Made by a program: the position numbers and the translations under genes. Below the pieces are notes generated by a model, which worked only from the letters and a program-made list of their open reading frames with translations, was not told where the DNA came from and ran no database searches. This document shows, one piece after another, positions 34,688 through 43,381 of a stretch of DNA of 64,000 nucleotides. Each line of letters opens with the position of its first letter. Within the stretch, counting starts at the first letter, position 1. The stretch is from Hymenobacter artigasi. GTDB lineage: Bacteria > Bacteroidota > Bacteroidia > Cytophagales > Hymenobacteraceae. The DNA is taken from NCBI RefSeq assembly GCF_012275535.1, contig NZ_JAAVTK010000012.1:7350-71349 (forward strand), written 5' to 3'.

Positions 34688-35395
34688 CTACTCGCTGTAG
34701 CCAAGCTTTGCTTTCAAGGCCTGGAGTTCTTCACTGGCCTTGCCGGCCCCCGTTGCCCCCAGGGCCTGGTCGATTTCCGCATCAATGCTCTTGCCCGCCT
34801 GGGCTATTTCACCGTAGGACTCGGCCAGGGCTTCCTGCACGGCAATCTTTTCCTTCATGCGCTCCAGCAAAGCCACGGTGCCCGAGGAGTCGAGCTGCGC
34901 CAGCTGCTTGTTGATGGCAATGGTAGCCGTGCTCACCGTCACGCGGGCCTTCAGGGTCCGAAGCTCGTTTTCCCACTGGCCGATGGTCGCCTTCAGCGTG
35001 CTCACGTTCTGGTCCATCTGGGCCGCCGATTGCTCGAACGTTGACTGGTCGTGGGCGGTGCGGGCCGCCTGGGCGTCATTTTCGGCCTTCTTCAGCAGGG
35101 CTTCGCCGGCGAGGCGGTCGGCTTCGGCTGGTGCCAGGTCGCCCTTATGGGCGCGCTGGAGCAGGAGCACGGCCTTGCTTTCGTAGTCTGTGGCTTTGGT
35201 GCGGAAGCTTTCGCCTTCGTTGCGCGCCCGGATGGCCAGGGCTTTCACCTCGGCCAGGCCGTGCAGGCTTTTATCGAGGTCCAGGCGCAGGTCGCGCAGG
35301 CCCTGCTCAGTCATTTTAATGGGGTCTTCGAGCTGGTTGACGGCGGCGTGGGCTTCGGACTGGCCTATTTTGAAAAGGCGGTTGAGGATGTTCAT
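34688..35395 (-). CDS. pspA: PspA/IM30 family membrane-stress protein
   Basis: The 235-residue product is almost entirely alpha-helical coiled coil and begins NILNRLFKIGQSEAHAAVNQ with an amphipathic first helix, followed by LEDPIKMTEQGLRDLRLDL, the conserved start of PspA/Vipp1. Length matches the family. PspA binds stressed inner membrane, assembles into ESCRT-III-like polymers and preserves the proton-motive force. It lies 11 bp downstream of the YbjN-like gene and leads into the YqiJ/flotillin genes. No PspF, PspB or PspC is present. Confidence 0.94.
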   Translation of the reverse strand: MNILNRLFKIGQSEAHAAVNQLEDPIKMTEQGLRDLRLDLDKSLHGLAEVKALAIRARNEGESFRTKATDYESKAVLLLQRAHKGDLAPAEADRLAGEALLKKAENDAQAARTAHDQSTFEQSAAQMDQNVSTLKATIGQWENELRTLKARVTVSTATIAINKQLAQLDSSGTVALLERMKEKIAVQEALAESYGEIAQAGKSIDAEIDQALGATGAGKASEELQALKAKLGYSE

Positions 35396-35406
35396 GGCGC
35401 GGAAGG

Positions 35407-35814
35407 TTAGGCGGTGAGGGGCTTGGAAAACTGAATCAGCTCATCGGCAAACTCGCTGAGCAGCAAGCCCAGAGAATTAACGCAGGCATCCAGCTCGGCC
35501 AGGCTGAGGGAGTCGATTTGCAGCGTATCGCGGAAGATGAGCTTGCGGCCGCTTTCATCAAGGGCGAAGGCCCCGTGGATGATGTCGCGATTCTTTTGGA
35601 GCAGGCGCTGGTACACTTCGAGCGAAGGGGCGGGCAGGTCGAGCAGGTATTGCTCCAGTATCAGCAGCGGCTCGCCACAGCCGATAACGAGGTTCTTGAT
35701 GGCCAGCTCCGGCTTGTCCACCACAAATACGCCTTCCTGTTCGTCGGCGTGGCAGATATCAAAGCCCAGGTCCAGCAGGTAGCCGTGAATGGTAGCAAAG
35801 TAAGGGTTGGTCAT
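35407..35814 (-). CDS. YbjN-like protein, first gene of the PspA operon
   Basis: A 135-residue soluble protein (NPYFATIHGYLLDLGFDICH, GVFVVDKPELAIKNLVIGCG, LIFRDTLQIDSLSLAELDAC). The alternating strand/helix layout matches YbjN and related type III chaperone-like folds, which are found beside PspA genes in several phyla. Probably a small chaperone or regulator of the complex; this is inferred from fold likeness and position. It starts about 145 bp from the divergent XRE regulator. Confidence 0.75.
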   Translation of the reverse strand: MTNPYFATIHGYLLDLGFDICHADEQEGVFVVDKPELAIKNLVIGCGEPLLILEQYLLDLPAPSLEVYQRLLQKNRDIIHGAFALDESGRKLIFRDTLQIDSLSLAELDACVNSLGLLLSEFADELIQFSKPLTA

Positions 35815-35926
35815 AGGGAAGGAAAGTCAGGAAAGAACATATGCTCAAAAAAGTAGCGGCAGTTGGTTAAGCTTTGCCTTGTTTGCGGTAGATTTACGAT
35901 GCAATGATAAGCAAAGTTTTGAATAT

Positions 35927-35941
35927 GCTCAAAGTTTGAGC
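35927..35941. promoter_or_regulatory. Palindrome GCTCAAA-G-TTTGAGC, candidate operator of the XRE regulator
   Basis: Perfect 7-bp arms around one base, 19 bp upstream of the XRE start and in the shared divergent promoter region. A further half-site GCTCAAA lies at 35843-35849 near the start of the PspA operon. Spacing and symmetry fit an XRE dimer that represses both directions. Confidence 0.55.
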
Positions 35942-35960
35942 GAAATAAAATTGTGTTAAT

Positions 35961-36749
35961 ATGTCAAACGTTGGAAAGAATATCCGTAAGCTTCGCACGG
36001 TTAAAAAGCTGAGCCAAGCCGCTTTTGCCGAATTATTTGGCCTGGCACGGCCCAGCGTTGGCGCTTACGAGGAAGGACGTTCGGAACCAAAAATGGAGAC
36101 GCTGATTCAGATTGCTCAACATTTTGGCTTGTCGGTCGACTTGCTACTTACAAAAGAGTTGACGGTTAACGAGCTGTATCATTTCGATATTTTCAAGGAG
36201 CAGCTTCAGCCGCCGGCCCCTGTTCCCAAGGCCGCATCCCTGGCCGATAACCAGCAACGCGTGACTCCCTTGGTGTACCGCAACCGGGCCCTGGAATACA
36301 TCGTGCGCCACCACGACCCCGCTTTCATCGACTCGCTGCCCGTGCTGCAGCTACCCCATCAGCTCAGCGGGCCAACGCGGGCCTTCGAAGTATCGGGGGC
36401 CGACATGCTGCTGCACCGGCAGGGGCTGCGCCACCAGGATATTGTGCTGTGCAGCCGGGTAGATAAAGCCAGGCCCCGCCTGAAATCAGGCAGCGTATAT
36501 GTATTCGTAACGCCGGGCAAGGTCCTTATCCGGCGCTTGACAGAATGGCTCGAAATCGACCAATTACTCAAGCTCCGCGCCGACAACCCCGACTACGGCA
36601 GCCAGGAACTCGCGATGAGCCAGGCCCTGGAAGTGTGGGAAGTTCGTGGGGTATTCACCACGCATTTGCGCGCCCCCGCCTTGCTGGATGAACGGGTAGC
36701 AGAGCTCGAACGAAAAATGGAGGAGTTGCTGGAGCGCGGCTTGAGTTGA
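35961..36749 (+). CDS. XRE-family regulator with S24/LexA-like C-terminal domain
   Basis: Residues 7-60 form a helix-turn-helix (IRKLRTVKKLSQAAFAELFG, RPSVGAYEEGRSEPKMETL). The C-terminal part (FEVSGADMLLHRQGLRHQDI through GSVYVFVTPGKVLIRRL) has the S24 peptidase-like beta fold of phage repressors; an obvious Ser-Lys dyad is not evident, so self-cleavage is doubtful. A short coiled coil (VAELERKMEELLERGL) ends it. Divergent from the PspA operon, with a palindromic candidate operator in between, so it is the likely controller of that operon. Confidence 0.88.
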   Translation: MSNVGKNIRKLRTVKKLSQAAFAELFGLARPSVGAYEEGRSEPKMETLIQIAQHFGLSVDLLLTKELTVNELYHFDIFKEQLQPPAPVPKAASLADNQQRVTPLVYRNRALEYIVRHHDPAFIDSLPVLQLPHQLSGPTRAFEVSGADMLLHRQGLRHQDIVLCSRVDKARPRLKSGSVYVFVTPGKVLIRRLTEWLEIDQLLKLRADNPDYGSQELAMSQALEVWEVRGVFTTHLRAPALLDERVAELERKMEELLERGLS

Positions 36750-36835
36750 GCCAAGCCGCTACTCAATTCCTGAAACCAATGTCATGGTGAGCCAACAGGT
36801 TCCTATGAGCGGAATCACGAAAGCACGCTGTGTAG

Positions 36836-37021
36836 CAGCTGCTTGAGTTGGCAAAGTTTGAGAATCCGTTTGACCTTGGCAAAATGCGCCAGGAAACCCG
36901 CGCCAGTAATTCGGGTGCCGGCACGGGCTTTCCGGAGCCGACCATTGGGGTCGCCTCAAGCGAGAGCAGGCCAGGCGGCGGCCGTTACTTCGGGTACTAC
37001 CGCCTGGATAAAGGCGAGTAA
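36836..37021 (+). pseudogene. Possible 3' fragment of a lost gene
   Basis: In the frame from 36836 to the TAA at 37019-37021 the translation (LLELAKFENPFDLGKMRQET, then GGGRYFGYYRLDKGE) looks protein-like, but a TAG stands directly upstream and there is no good start apart from a TTG at 36848. It fills most of a 400-bp gap between the XRE gene and the TonB receptor. The family is not recognised; it may instead be a very small gene. Confidence 0.3.
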
Positions 37022-37151
37022 GTCTGCTTCCAGAACTGGGGGCGGCCGCGAAAGTAGCCGCGCACTGAGGCCACGCCCGCAGTATCCGGTGCATCGACAC
37101 AGTTGCTGGTAACGTGCGCGTTAGGGCTGATTGCCCCCGCGAAGAAACCGA

Positions 37152-39629
37152 TTACCACTTCACGGCGGCCGTCAGAAAGAAGCTGCGGCCGTCGGAGGGC
37201 AGGATGCCCGGGCCGGGGTAGCCGGTGGCGCGGCGGGTAAAGTAGATGGCGTTGGCCAGGTTGTTGACGCTGCCTTCGAGCTTGAGCCAGCGCCGCTCCC
37301 AGGACATGGATGTATCCAGAATGTGGTAGGCCGGAATCACGCCCACCACGGCCGAGTTGCGCTCCGGATTGGCCACGTACGGGCTGTTGGGGGAGTTGGT
37401 GGCTTCGGAAAACTGGTTGGCCAGGTACGTGAACTGCACCGATGCCTTGAAGGGGCCGTAGCCCGCCTGCATGCCGGTCTTCAGGTTCACCACGGGCACA
37501 AATTCCACCTGGTTGCCAACAATGGCCTTGTCGTCGCTGGCGGTGTAGCGGCTGCGAATCAGGGCCAGGTTGCCAAAGGTGGACCAGCGCCAGCGGCCGG
37601 GGCTGGCTTCGGGGGCCAGCAGGCGCAGCACATCCGCTTCGGCATACGACTCCAGGCCCAGAATCAGGGCCCGACCAATGTTGCTGCGGTAGCGGAAGGG
37701 CACATTATTGGCATCGTAGGTCTGCACCTCGCCAATGCGGTTGTTGTAGAGCAGGGCGAATAGGCTTACGTCGTAAGTCAGCCACTGTCCTTGCTCGCCG
37801 CGCAGGCCCAGGTCGGCAGAGTAGCCGCGCTCGTCCTGCAGGTTGGGGTCGATGACCAGCGAGTTGTTGACAATCTGCATGTCGGAGAACGTGATGGAGC
37901 GGTAGTTCTGCGACACGTTGGCGTATAGCTCCCGCTGCTCCGTCGGCTTGTAGCTCACGCCGAGGCCCCCAATCACAAATCCGCGCGGGCTGGTACGCAC
38001 CTGGCTGTACTGCCGGGTGGTATCAATATTGCCGGCCAAATCCCGGTCGATGACTTTGTAGGAGCCTTCGGCGCGGGTGCGGATGTACTCCACGCGCACA
38101 CCCGGCGTCACCGAGAATTTCTCACCGAAGTAGAAGATATTTTCGGCAAAGGCGGCTGCGTTGTAGTTGGGAAAGCGGTAATCAGAAGATGAATTTTGCG
38201 TGCTCAGGGCAGCCACGGGCTCCACAAAGCGAAAGTCGGCCCCGCGCCCGGTGGGCCCGAAGCCCTGCAGGCTGTGGTTGTAGCCCCGGTAGAGGCGCGT
38301 GCCCACCAGCAGCACCCCGCTTTTCGAGGGGCCCAGCTCGTAGCGGGTCAGGTAGCGGGCTTCGGCCCCGAGGTTGCGGAAGTCGCCGCTGATGAGCTCG
38401 CGCTGCTGCGCGTCGTTGTCGGTGCGCTCCACGAAGTTGGGCCGGTAGCCCAGGGACTTGCGCGAGGCAACCAGCCCGAAGGTGGTCAGGTTGAGGTTGG
38501 AGCGGGGCGTGAGCTTCCAGTCGGCCGAGGCATTAAACAGGTTCCAGTCCACAGCAAACCAGTTACGCTCCCGGTTCGACTGCCGGGCATTGCGGGCAAA
38601 CTGCGCATCGGAGAGGCCGCCCGGCTGCTGGGCCAGGTAGTCCATGTGCGTCACCTGCAGGCCCACTTTCACGTTTTCCGTGAACTGGTAGCGCAGGTCG
38701 GCATAAGCGGTTTTCGACTCGAAGTGGGCGTTGGGGCGCCAGCCGTCGCCGCGCTTATACTGCGCGAAAGTGTAGTAGCTGAGCTTCTTCACCGTGCCGC
38801 TCACGCTATTGAAGGAATTGAAAAAGCCGTAGGAGCCCACGGTCTGGCGCGACACCACTGCCACCGTTTTGTCAGGTTCCGGGCCACGCAGCTCAAAGTT
38901 GAGCAGGCCCCCGAACTGGGTACCGTACTGCAGCGAAGCCGCCCCGCGCACCAGCTGAATGCGCTTAATGGCCTCTACCGGCGGCGTGTAGTAGCTTTCG
39001 GGGTAGCCCAGCGCATCGGCCGAGATATCATAATTGTTCTGGCGCACATTGAAGTTGCTGGTCCGGTTGGGGTCCAGCCCCCGGCCGCCGATGTTGAGCT
39101 GCAGGCCACCCTGGTCGCTTTCCCAGATGTTGAGGCCGGCCACGCGGGCGTACACCTGCCGGGCGTTGTTGGTGGCCAGGTTGGCCACCAGGTTGTCGGG
39201 CACGATGACGTCGGATTTCTTGGCCGCGAAGATGGCTGTGCCCTCCACCTCCCGCAGCCGTTGCGGCCCGAAGCGGCCCTGCGGTGCCCGCACCGTCACT
39301 TCCTGCAGCTGCCGGTCGCGCCGCATCAGCGTAAAATCCAGCACGCTGCCGGCGGCGGGCAGCTCGACTTCGGTTTTCAGCGGCTCGTGGCCGATGGAGG
39401 AAAACTGCAGCTGCTGGCGGCCGGGCGCGAGGCGGGACAGCATAAACAGGCCCGCCGAGTCGGTACGGGCAATTTGGCGGGAGCCGCGCACGTACACCTC
39501 GCAGCCCACCACGGGCTGGCCGGTAGTGGCTTCACGCACGCGGCCCTGCAGGCTGGCCTGCTGGGCCACGGCCGCAAATGAAGACAGCATACTCACCGCC
39601 AATACGACACTACAAACCGGAAATCTCAT
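37152..39629 (-). CDS. TonB-dependent receptor (FecA-like)
   Basis: From the ATG at 39629 the product is 825 residues: signal peptide (VCSVVLAVSMLSSFAAVAQ), a carboxypeptidase-regulatory-like domain (LQGRVREATTGQPVVGCEV, about 25-105), a plug domain (LVANLATNNARQVYARVAGL through RIQLVRGAASLQYGTQFGG) and a 22-strand-type barrel ending SFFLTAAVKW. The plug and barrel resemble ferric dicitrate and related siderophore receptors. It is the last gene of an iron-type operon and overlaps the HTTM gene by 20 bp, showing tight coupling. Substrate, iron chelate or other metal complex, is not decided by sequence. Confidence 0.93.
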   Translation of the reverse strand: MRFPVCSVVLAVSMLSSFAAVAQQASLQGRVREATTGQPVVGCEVYVRGSRQIARTDSAGLFMLSRLAPGRQQLQFSSIGHEPLKTEVELPAAGSVLDFTLMRRDRQLQEVTVRAPQGRFGPQRLREVEGTAIFAAKKSDVIVPDNLVANLATNNARQVYARVAGLNIWESDQGGLQLNIGGRGLDPNRTSNFNVRQNNYDISADALGYPESYYTPPVEAIKRIQLVRGAASLQYGTQFGGLLNFELRGPEPDKTVAVVSRQTVGSYGFFNSFNSVSGTVKKLSYYTFAQYKRGDGWRPNAHFESKTAYADLRYQFTENVKVGLQVTHMDYLAQQPGGLSDAQFARNARQSNRERNWFAVDWNLFNASADWKLTPRSNLNLTTFGLVASRKSLGYRPNFVERTDNDAQQRELISGDFRNLGAEARYLTRYELGPSKSGVLLVGTRLYRGYNHSLQGFGPTGRGADFRFVEPVAALSTQNSSSDYRFPNYNAAAFAENIFYFGEKFSVTPGVRVEYIRTRAEGSYKVIDRDLAGNIDTTRQYSQVRTSPRGFVIGGLGVSYKPTEQRELYANVSQNYRSITFSDMQIVNNSLVIDPNLQDERGYSADLGLRGEQGQWLTYDVSLFALLYNNRIGEVQTYDANNVPFRYRSNIGRALILGLESYAEADVLRLLAPEASPGRWRWSTFGNLALIRSRYTASDDKAIVGNQVEFVPVVNLKTGMQAGYGPFKASVQFTYLANQFSEATNSPNSPYVANPERNSAVVGVIPAYHILDTSMSWERRWLKLEGSVNNLANAIYFTRRATGYPGPGILPSDGRSFFLTAAVKW

Positions 39630-40974
39630 CGTCAAAGGGTAAAATCCAGGCCTTGGGCCGCAGGTCGTCAGCTGCCTGTGCCAGGTCCACGGTGGGGTCA
39701 ATGAAGCTCTTGCCCAGGCGCCCGTTCAGGCTCACGTAGGCATCGGCATATACTTTGGGGTCGTGTACGCCGCGCCGGGCGTAATAGCCACGCAGGTAGT
39801 GGGCAAACTGCACCAGCATATCGGGCTGGGTGCTCATCATCTTTTCCTGCAGCACGCTCAGGTGCTCGTCGTTGTTCACCAACTGGGCCCGGCCGGTCCG
39901 GCCATCTACTACCTTAAACTGCACCTGACCCATCTTCTCCATCAGCATTACCCGCCACGAAAAGCGGTAGCCTTCCTCCGTCCAGAACAGTTCGTGCGGG
40001 TAGAGCAGGTAGCGAAACGGCAGGAGCAGCTGCACCGCGAAAAACACGCCCAGTACCAACAGCAGCGCCTGCCGGGTGCGCGGGGCATACACCAGCGGCC
40101 GCTCGGCAGGAGCTGCCACGGGGCTCCGGCCCCACCAGCTGCGCAGCCGGGCCAGCACCTGCTCGTGGGCACTGGCCGGGAAATACACCAGGGCGGCCAC
40201 TATCATCACATAGGGAAACATGCCGATGGGAAACAGCACGGCCGTGAGCCCATGAAACACTACCACCGTGGCATAGGCCCAGGGCCGGGTGGGGCGGTAG
40301 AGCAGGAAAAACACGACCGTTAAATCGTAGAATGCCCCAAACCAGCTGAACACATAAGCAACCCAGGGGTAATTGAACAACGGGCCGATGAGCCACAAGT
40401 CGTTTTTGGCCGGCAGCCAGATGCGCAGCGGCATGGCCTGCAGCAGCCAGTCGGAGTTGAGCTTGGCTAGGCCGGCGTAGCAGTACACAATGCCCACGAG
40501 CAGGCGCAGGGCGTCCACCGTCCAGCGGGGCACCTGGTGGCGGTGGCGCGCCGGGTCGCGGTACGCATCCACCGAAAAATACCGGCCGGCCGGAAGCAGC
40601 ATGAGTAGGAAGGCTGCCAGACTAACGAAGTAGTAGTGGTTGAGGTAGGTGCTCTTGTCCATGAGCTCGATGTAGGTGAAGCTCAGAAACAAGCCCACGG
40701 CCGCCGTGCGGTACCACCAGCCCAGCGCCACCAGCAGGGCGCACAGCGCACACAGCCCAAACAGGCCGTAAGTAGCGGGCCCCAGGGGCTTTATCCATTC
40801 AGACCCGTAGTAGGAAAAGAAAAAACGGGGCTTCAGGTAAAGCTCCGCAATCCACCCCTTGGCCCAGAAGCGCCCCACACTGGCCAGCACCAAAAGGCCA
40901 AAGGCCACGCGGAACGTGGCCAGTGGAGCAGCAGAGGTGTAGCCCTGAAAGTAGTGCCGCAGCCCCGCCCGCAT
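39610..40974 (-). CDS. HTTM-domain membrane protein (gamma-carboxylase-like)
   Basis: A 454-residue protein with an HTTM-type membrane domain (LATFRVAFGLLVLASVGRFW, LFGLCALCALLVALGWWYR, YFVSLAAFLLMLLPAGRYF and more helices) and a C-terminal soluble part (YRFSWRVMLMEKMGQVQFKV). HTTM is homologous to the membrane part of vitamin K-dependent gamma-glutamyl carboxylase; most bacterial members have no known reaction. The start ATG shares its A with the imelysin stop (TAATG). Its place between imelysin and a TonB receptor suggests a role in metal uptake or in maturing one of the partner proteins. Confidence 0.88.
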   Translation of the reverse strand: MRAGLRHYFQGYTSAAPLATFRVAFGLLVLASVGRFWAKGWIAELYLKPRFFFSYYGSEWIKPLGPATYGLFGLCALCALLVALGWWYRTAAVGLFLSFTYIELMDKSTYLNHYYFVSLAAFLLMLLPAGRYFSVDAYRDPARHRHQVPRWTVDALRLLVGIVYCYAGLAKLNSDWLLQAMPLRIWLPAKNDLWLIGPLFNYPWVAYVFSWFGAFYDLTVVFFLLYRPTRPWAYATVVVFHGLTAVLFPIGMFPYVMIVAALVYFPASAHEQVLARLRSWWGRSPVAAPAERPLVYAPRTRQALLLVLGVFFAVQLLLPFRYLLYPHELFWTEEGYRFSWRVMLMEKMGQVQFKVVDGRTGRAQLVNNDEHLSVLQEKMMSTQPDMLVQFAHYLRGYYARRGVHDPKVYADAYVSLNGRLGKSFIDPTVDLAQAADDLRPKAWILPFDDEISGL

Positions 40975-42089
40975 TAGTCGCCGTCGTTGTCGACGTAGGT
41001 CACCGTGATGCCCAGCGCCGAGGTCATGTCCACCTTAATCAGGCGCACGGCCTTTTGCATCTCGTTATAAGAAGTCACGGCATCGGCGTTGCGGGCCGTG
41101 ATGGTCGTGTACAGGTCGGGGCCCAGGGAGCTGAGCTGCTGCGCCGACACGCCAAACTGCGTGTTGATGATGCTGGCCAGGCCCTGGCCCGTGCGGCTGT
41201 CCTTGGCGCCCAGCGCATCGAGGTAGCTTTTGAGCGAAGGCCGACCCGTGCGGCCATTGAAAAACTGCTGCACCGTGGTGTGGGCCGTCGTGGCCAGCTG
41301 CAGCGGCAGGGCCCCCTTCAGGTAATACGCCTCAATTTTCTCGGGCCGGGGCGTGCCGCTCATGGTGCCGGCCGGAATGCCCACTTTGCCGGCGCGCAGG
41401 TAGCGCTCAAAGTACAGCGAGTAGGCGTTGATAACCCGCGAGAGCGAGGAGCTGGCATCGGTGCCGGCATTGTTAATGAACGTGTCGCGGTAGGAGCCTA
41501 TCCACTGGCCGTACACCGTACCGAAAGTCTGGTCCATCTTGGCCACCACGTCGGTGAGGTAGCGGCGGTGGTTGGCCGACGCCACGTACTGCTGCACGAT
41601 GGCCGCGTCGCTGGTTGCCAGGCCGTTCAGCAGGTAGTCCAGCGTGGGGAAGCCCTGCTGGGGAATAGCAGTGGCTACCTCAAAGTCGTAGGTGCCGGTC
41701 GTGATGTTGCGGTTGATGCCGGTCACGTCGGCCGGGTAGATGTTGAAGTGGTTGCGCAGGCTCACCGATTCGGCGGGGCCGAACTCAAACAGCTCAACTT
41801 TCTGCCACTCCAGGTAGGCCGCCTGCCAGGCCTGGCGCGCATCCAGCAAGCTGGCCGTAGTAGGGGCCGCCGTGAAGGCCGTGGTTTTGGTTTTGAGGGC
41901 GCTCAGCTTGTCGTTGAAGCGCTGGTAGCCAGGCTTCACCAGGCTGTCGGCCCACTGCGTGAGCAGGGCCTTGCGGTCCAGGGACGTATCCGCCGGGGCC
42001 GGCGCATCGGAACCGGTGCTTTTCTGGCAGCTGAAGATGCCCACCGTGGTGAGCAGCAGCAACAGGGCAAACAAAACAGTCTTTTTCAT
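40974..42089 (-). CDS. Imelysin-family lipoprotein
   Basis: The ATG at 42089 gives a lipoprotein signal (KKTVLFALLLLLTTVGIFSC). The mature helical domain (ARQAWQAAYLEWQKVELFEF, GFPTLDYLLNG, VVAKMDQTFGTVYGQW) is imelysin-like. Such proteins, once called insulin-cleaving M75 peptidases, are now linked to iron uptake; protease activity is doubtful in most. It is second in the operon after DUF4856, with a strong hairpin in the 94-bp gap, and its stop codon overlaps the HTTM start. Confidence 0.93.
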   Translation of the reverse strand: MKKTVLFALLLLLTTVGIFSCQKSTGSDAPAPADTSLDRKALLTQWADSLVKPGYQRFNDKLSALKTKTTAFTAAPTTASLLDARQAWQAAYLEWQKVELFEFGPAESVSLRNHFNIYPADVTGINRNITTGTYDFEVATAIPQQGFPTLDYLLNGLATSDAAIVQQYVASANHRRYLTDVVAKMDQTFGTVYGQWIGSYRDTFINNAGTDASSSLSRVINAYSLYFERYLRAGKVGIPAGTMSGTPRPEKIEAYYLKGALPLQLATTAHTTVQQFFNGRTGRPSLKSYLDALGAKDSRTGQGLASIINTQFGVSAQQLSSLGPDLYTTITARNADAVTSYNEMQKAVRLIKVDMTSALGITVTYVDNDGD

Positions 42090-42113
42090 CGGAATCGATT
42101 TTTGGTGGCAAAG

Positions 42114-42153
42114 GCCCACGCACCCCGCCGCCGCAGCGGCCCGGTGCGTGGGC
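42114..42153 (-). promoter_or_regulatory. Stable hairpin between the DUF4856 and imelysin genes
   Basis: Perfect 11-bp arms (GCCCACGCACC and GGTGCGTGGGC) with an 18-nt GC-rich loop. On the minus strand it is followed by CTTTG rather than a full U-tract. It may be a partial terminator or an mRNA stabiliser that sets the ratio of DUF4856 to downstream products. Confidence 0.5.
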
Positions 42154-42182
42154 TTGGGTCCGCGGCTGGCGCGGGCCAAAAG

Positions 42183-43334
42183 CTATTGAATGCTGAACTT
42201 CGACTTGATGGCGTTGATGGCCACATCGGCCTGCGCGTTGGTCAGGCTCCAGGTGCCGTTGGTACCGGAAGTCAGGCCCGCGAGCAGGTTATCGGAGAAA
42301 GCGGCATCGGCTCCGTACTTGGTGCTGAAGCGCAGCGAGTAGATAAAGCCGAGCCCTTCGCCCAGCGCGTGGGCTTTCACGTCCAGCGTGGAGGCCGATT
42401 TCCAGCTGCTCAGGTAGGACACTGCCGACAGGGCAATGGTCTTTTCCAGCTCCGTGCGGATAATGTCGGCCTGGGTTTTCACGCCGGCCGCGTCGTTGTT
42501 AACAATGGCCGCGCGGCCCTTCAAAAAGGCCAGGTACACGCCGGGCGAAGCCGCGCCGTTTTTCTCGTTCAGGTAACCGGCCAGAAACCGCTCGCGGGGC
42601 GTCAGGTTGATGTCCGTGGTCATGATGGCGTTGGAGGTCAGGTAGCCGTAGGCCAGGTCCCAGTTGTGCTCCAACTCGGAGTAGGCTTTGCCGTCCACTA
42701 CCTTGCTGTTGTTTGCTTTTAGGGCGTTGTCGGTGAGCAGCACGTTATCAATCTGGTCAAGTAGCAGGGCGCCAATCAGGGCCTTCTGAATCACCTGGTT
42801 CACTTCAATGCCTTTCTCGTCCACGAGATAGCGGCCCAGGCGGCCGGCGCTGCCGGGCGTGGCCACGCTGTTCACCGACTGGCTGGTGGTGGCCAGCTTG
42901 GTCAGCTGCTGGTCGAGGTAGACGCGCACCGTTTCGGCGTTGGTGGCCGGGAACGAGGCCGCAGTGGTAGCGCGCAGCGACAGGCCCGAGCTGTTCAGGC
43001 CGGTGCCGGTGAAGTAGTTGCCGGTATTGGTATAGTAGCCGCGCAGCTTGGCCGCGTCCAGGGTAGCCGGCGTGGCCGGGGCCGCCGCCGCCACCAGGGC
43101 CATGTAGGCGTTCAGCTCCGAAAACATGTCGAGGCGCTGGTTCGCGGTCGTCAAATCCACCGTGGACTGCCCGCTGGCATCTTTGAACGATTCGGTGTAC
43201 TTCGAGGTAGCCGTCAGCGTGCTGGCATCCAGCTTAGCGCGCAGAGCCGGGGCCGAATCGGTGTCATTCTTGTCGCAGGAAGTGATACCAAAAGCGAGGG
43301 CAACCAGCGCGGCGGGAACGAACTTAAACGTCAT
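42183..43334 (-). CDS. DUF4856 lipoprotein, first gene of the iron-type operon
   Basis: From the ATG at 43334 a lipoprotein signal (LVALAFGITSCDKND) leads to a 380-residue helical domain of the DUF4856 family (LRGYYTNTGNYFTGTGLNSS, YSELEHNWDLAYGYLTSNA, HALGEGLGFIYSLRFSTKYG). DUF4856 and imelysin genes are regular neighbours in Bacteroidota iron loci and both probably act on the cell surface or in the periplasm. Transcription starts from a TACCTTTG promoter under a large palindrome (43374-43416). Confidence 0.92.
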   Translation of the reverse strand: MTFKFVPAALVALAFGITSCDKNDTDSAPALRAKLDASTLTATSKYTESFKDASGQSTVDLTTANQRLDMFSELNAYMALVAAAAPATPATLDAAKLRGYYTNTGNYFTGTGLNSSGLSLRATTAASFPATNAETVRVYLDQQLTKLATTSQSVNSVATPGSAGRLGRYLVDEKGIEVNQVIQKALIGALLLDQIDNVLLTDNALKANNSKVVDGKAYSELEHNWDLAYGYLTSNAIMTTDINLTPRERFLAGYLNEKNGAASPGVYLAFLKGRAAIVNNDAAGVKTQADIIRTELEKTIALSAVSYLSSWKSASTLDVKAHALGEGLGFIYSLRFSTKYGADAAFSDNLLAGLTSGTNGTWSLTNAQADVAINAIKSKFSIQ

Positions 43335-43373
43335 AAGAAACAGGTTTAGCAGAAGGAGCAGTAAACGATGCCT

Positions 43374-43381
43374 CAAAGGTA
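43374..43381 (-). promoter_or_regulatory. -7 element TACCTTTG of the iron-type operon
   Basis: Perfect TAnnTTTG match on the minus strand, 40 bp upstream of the DUF4856 start. The adjacent palindrome begins at the very next base and covers the -33 region, so a bound protein would block the polymerase. Confidence 0.75.
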
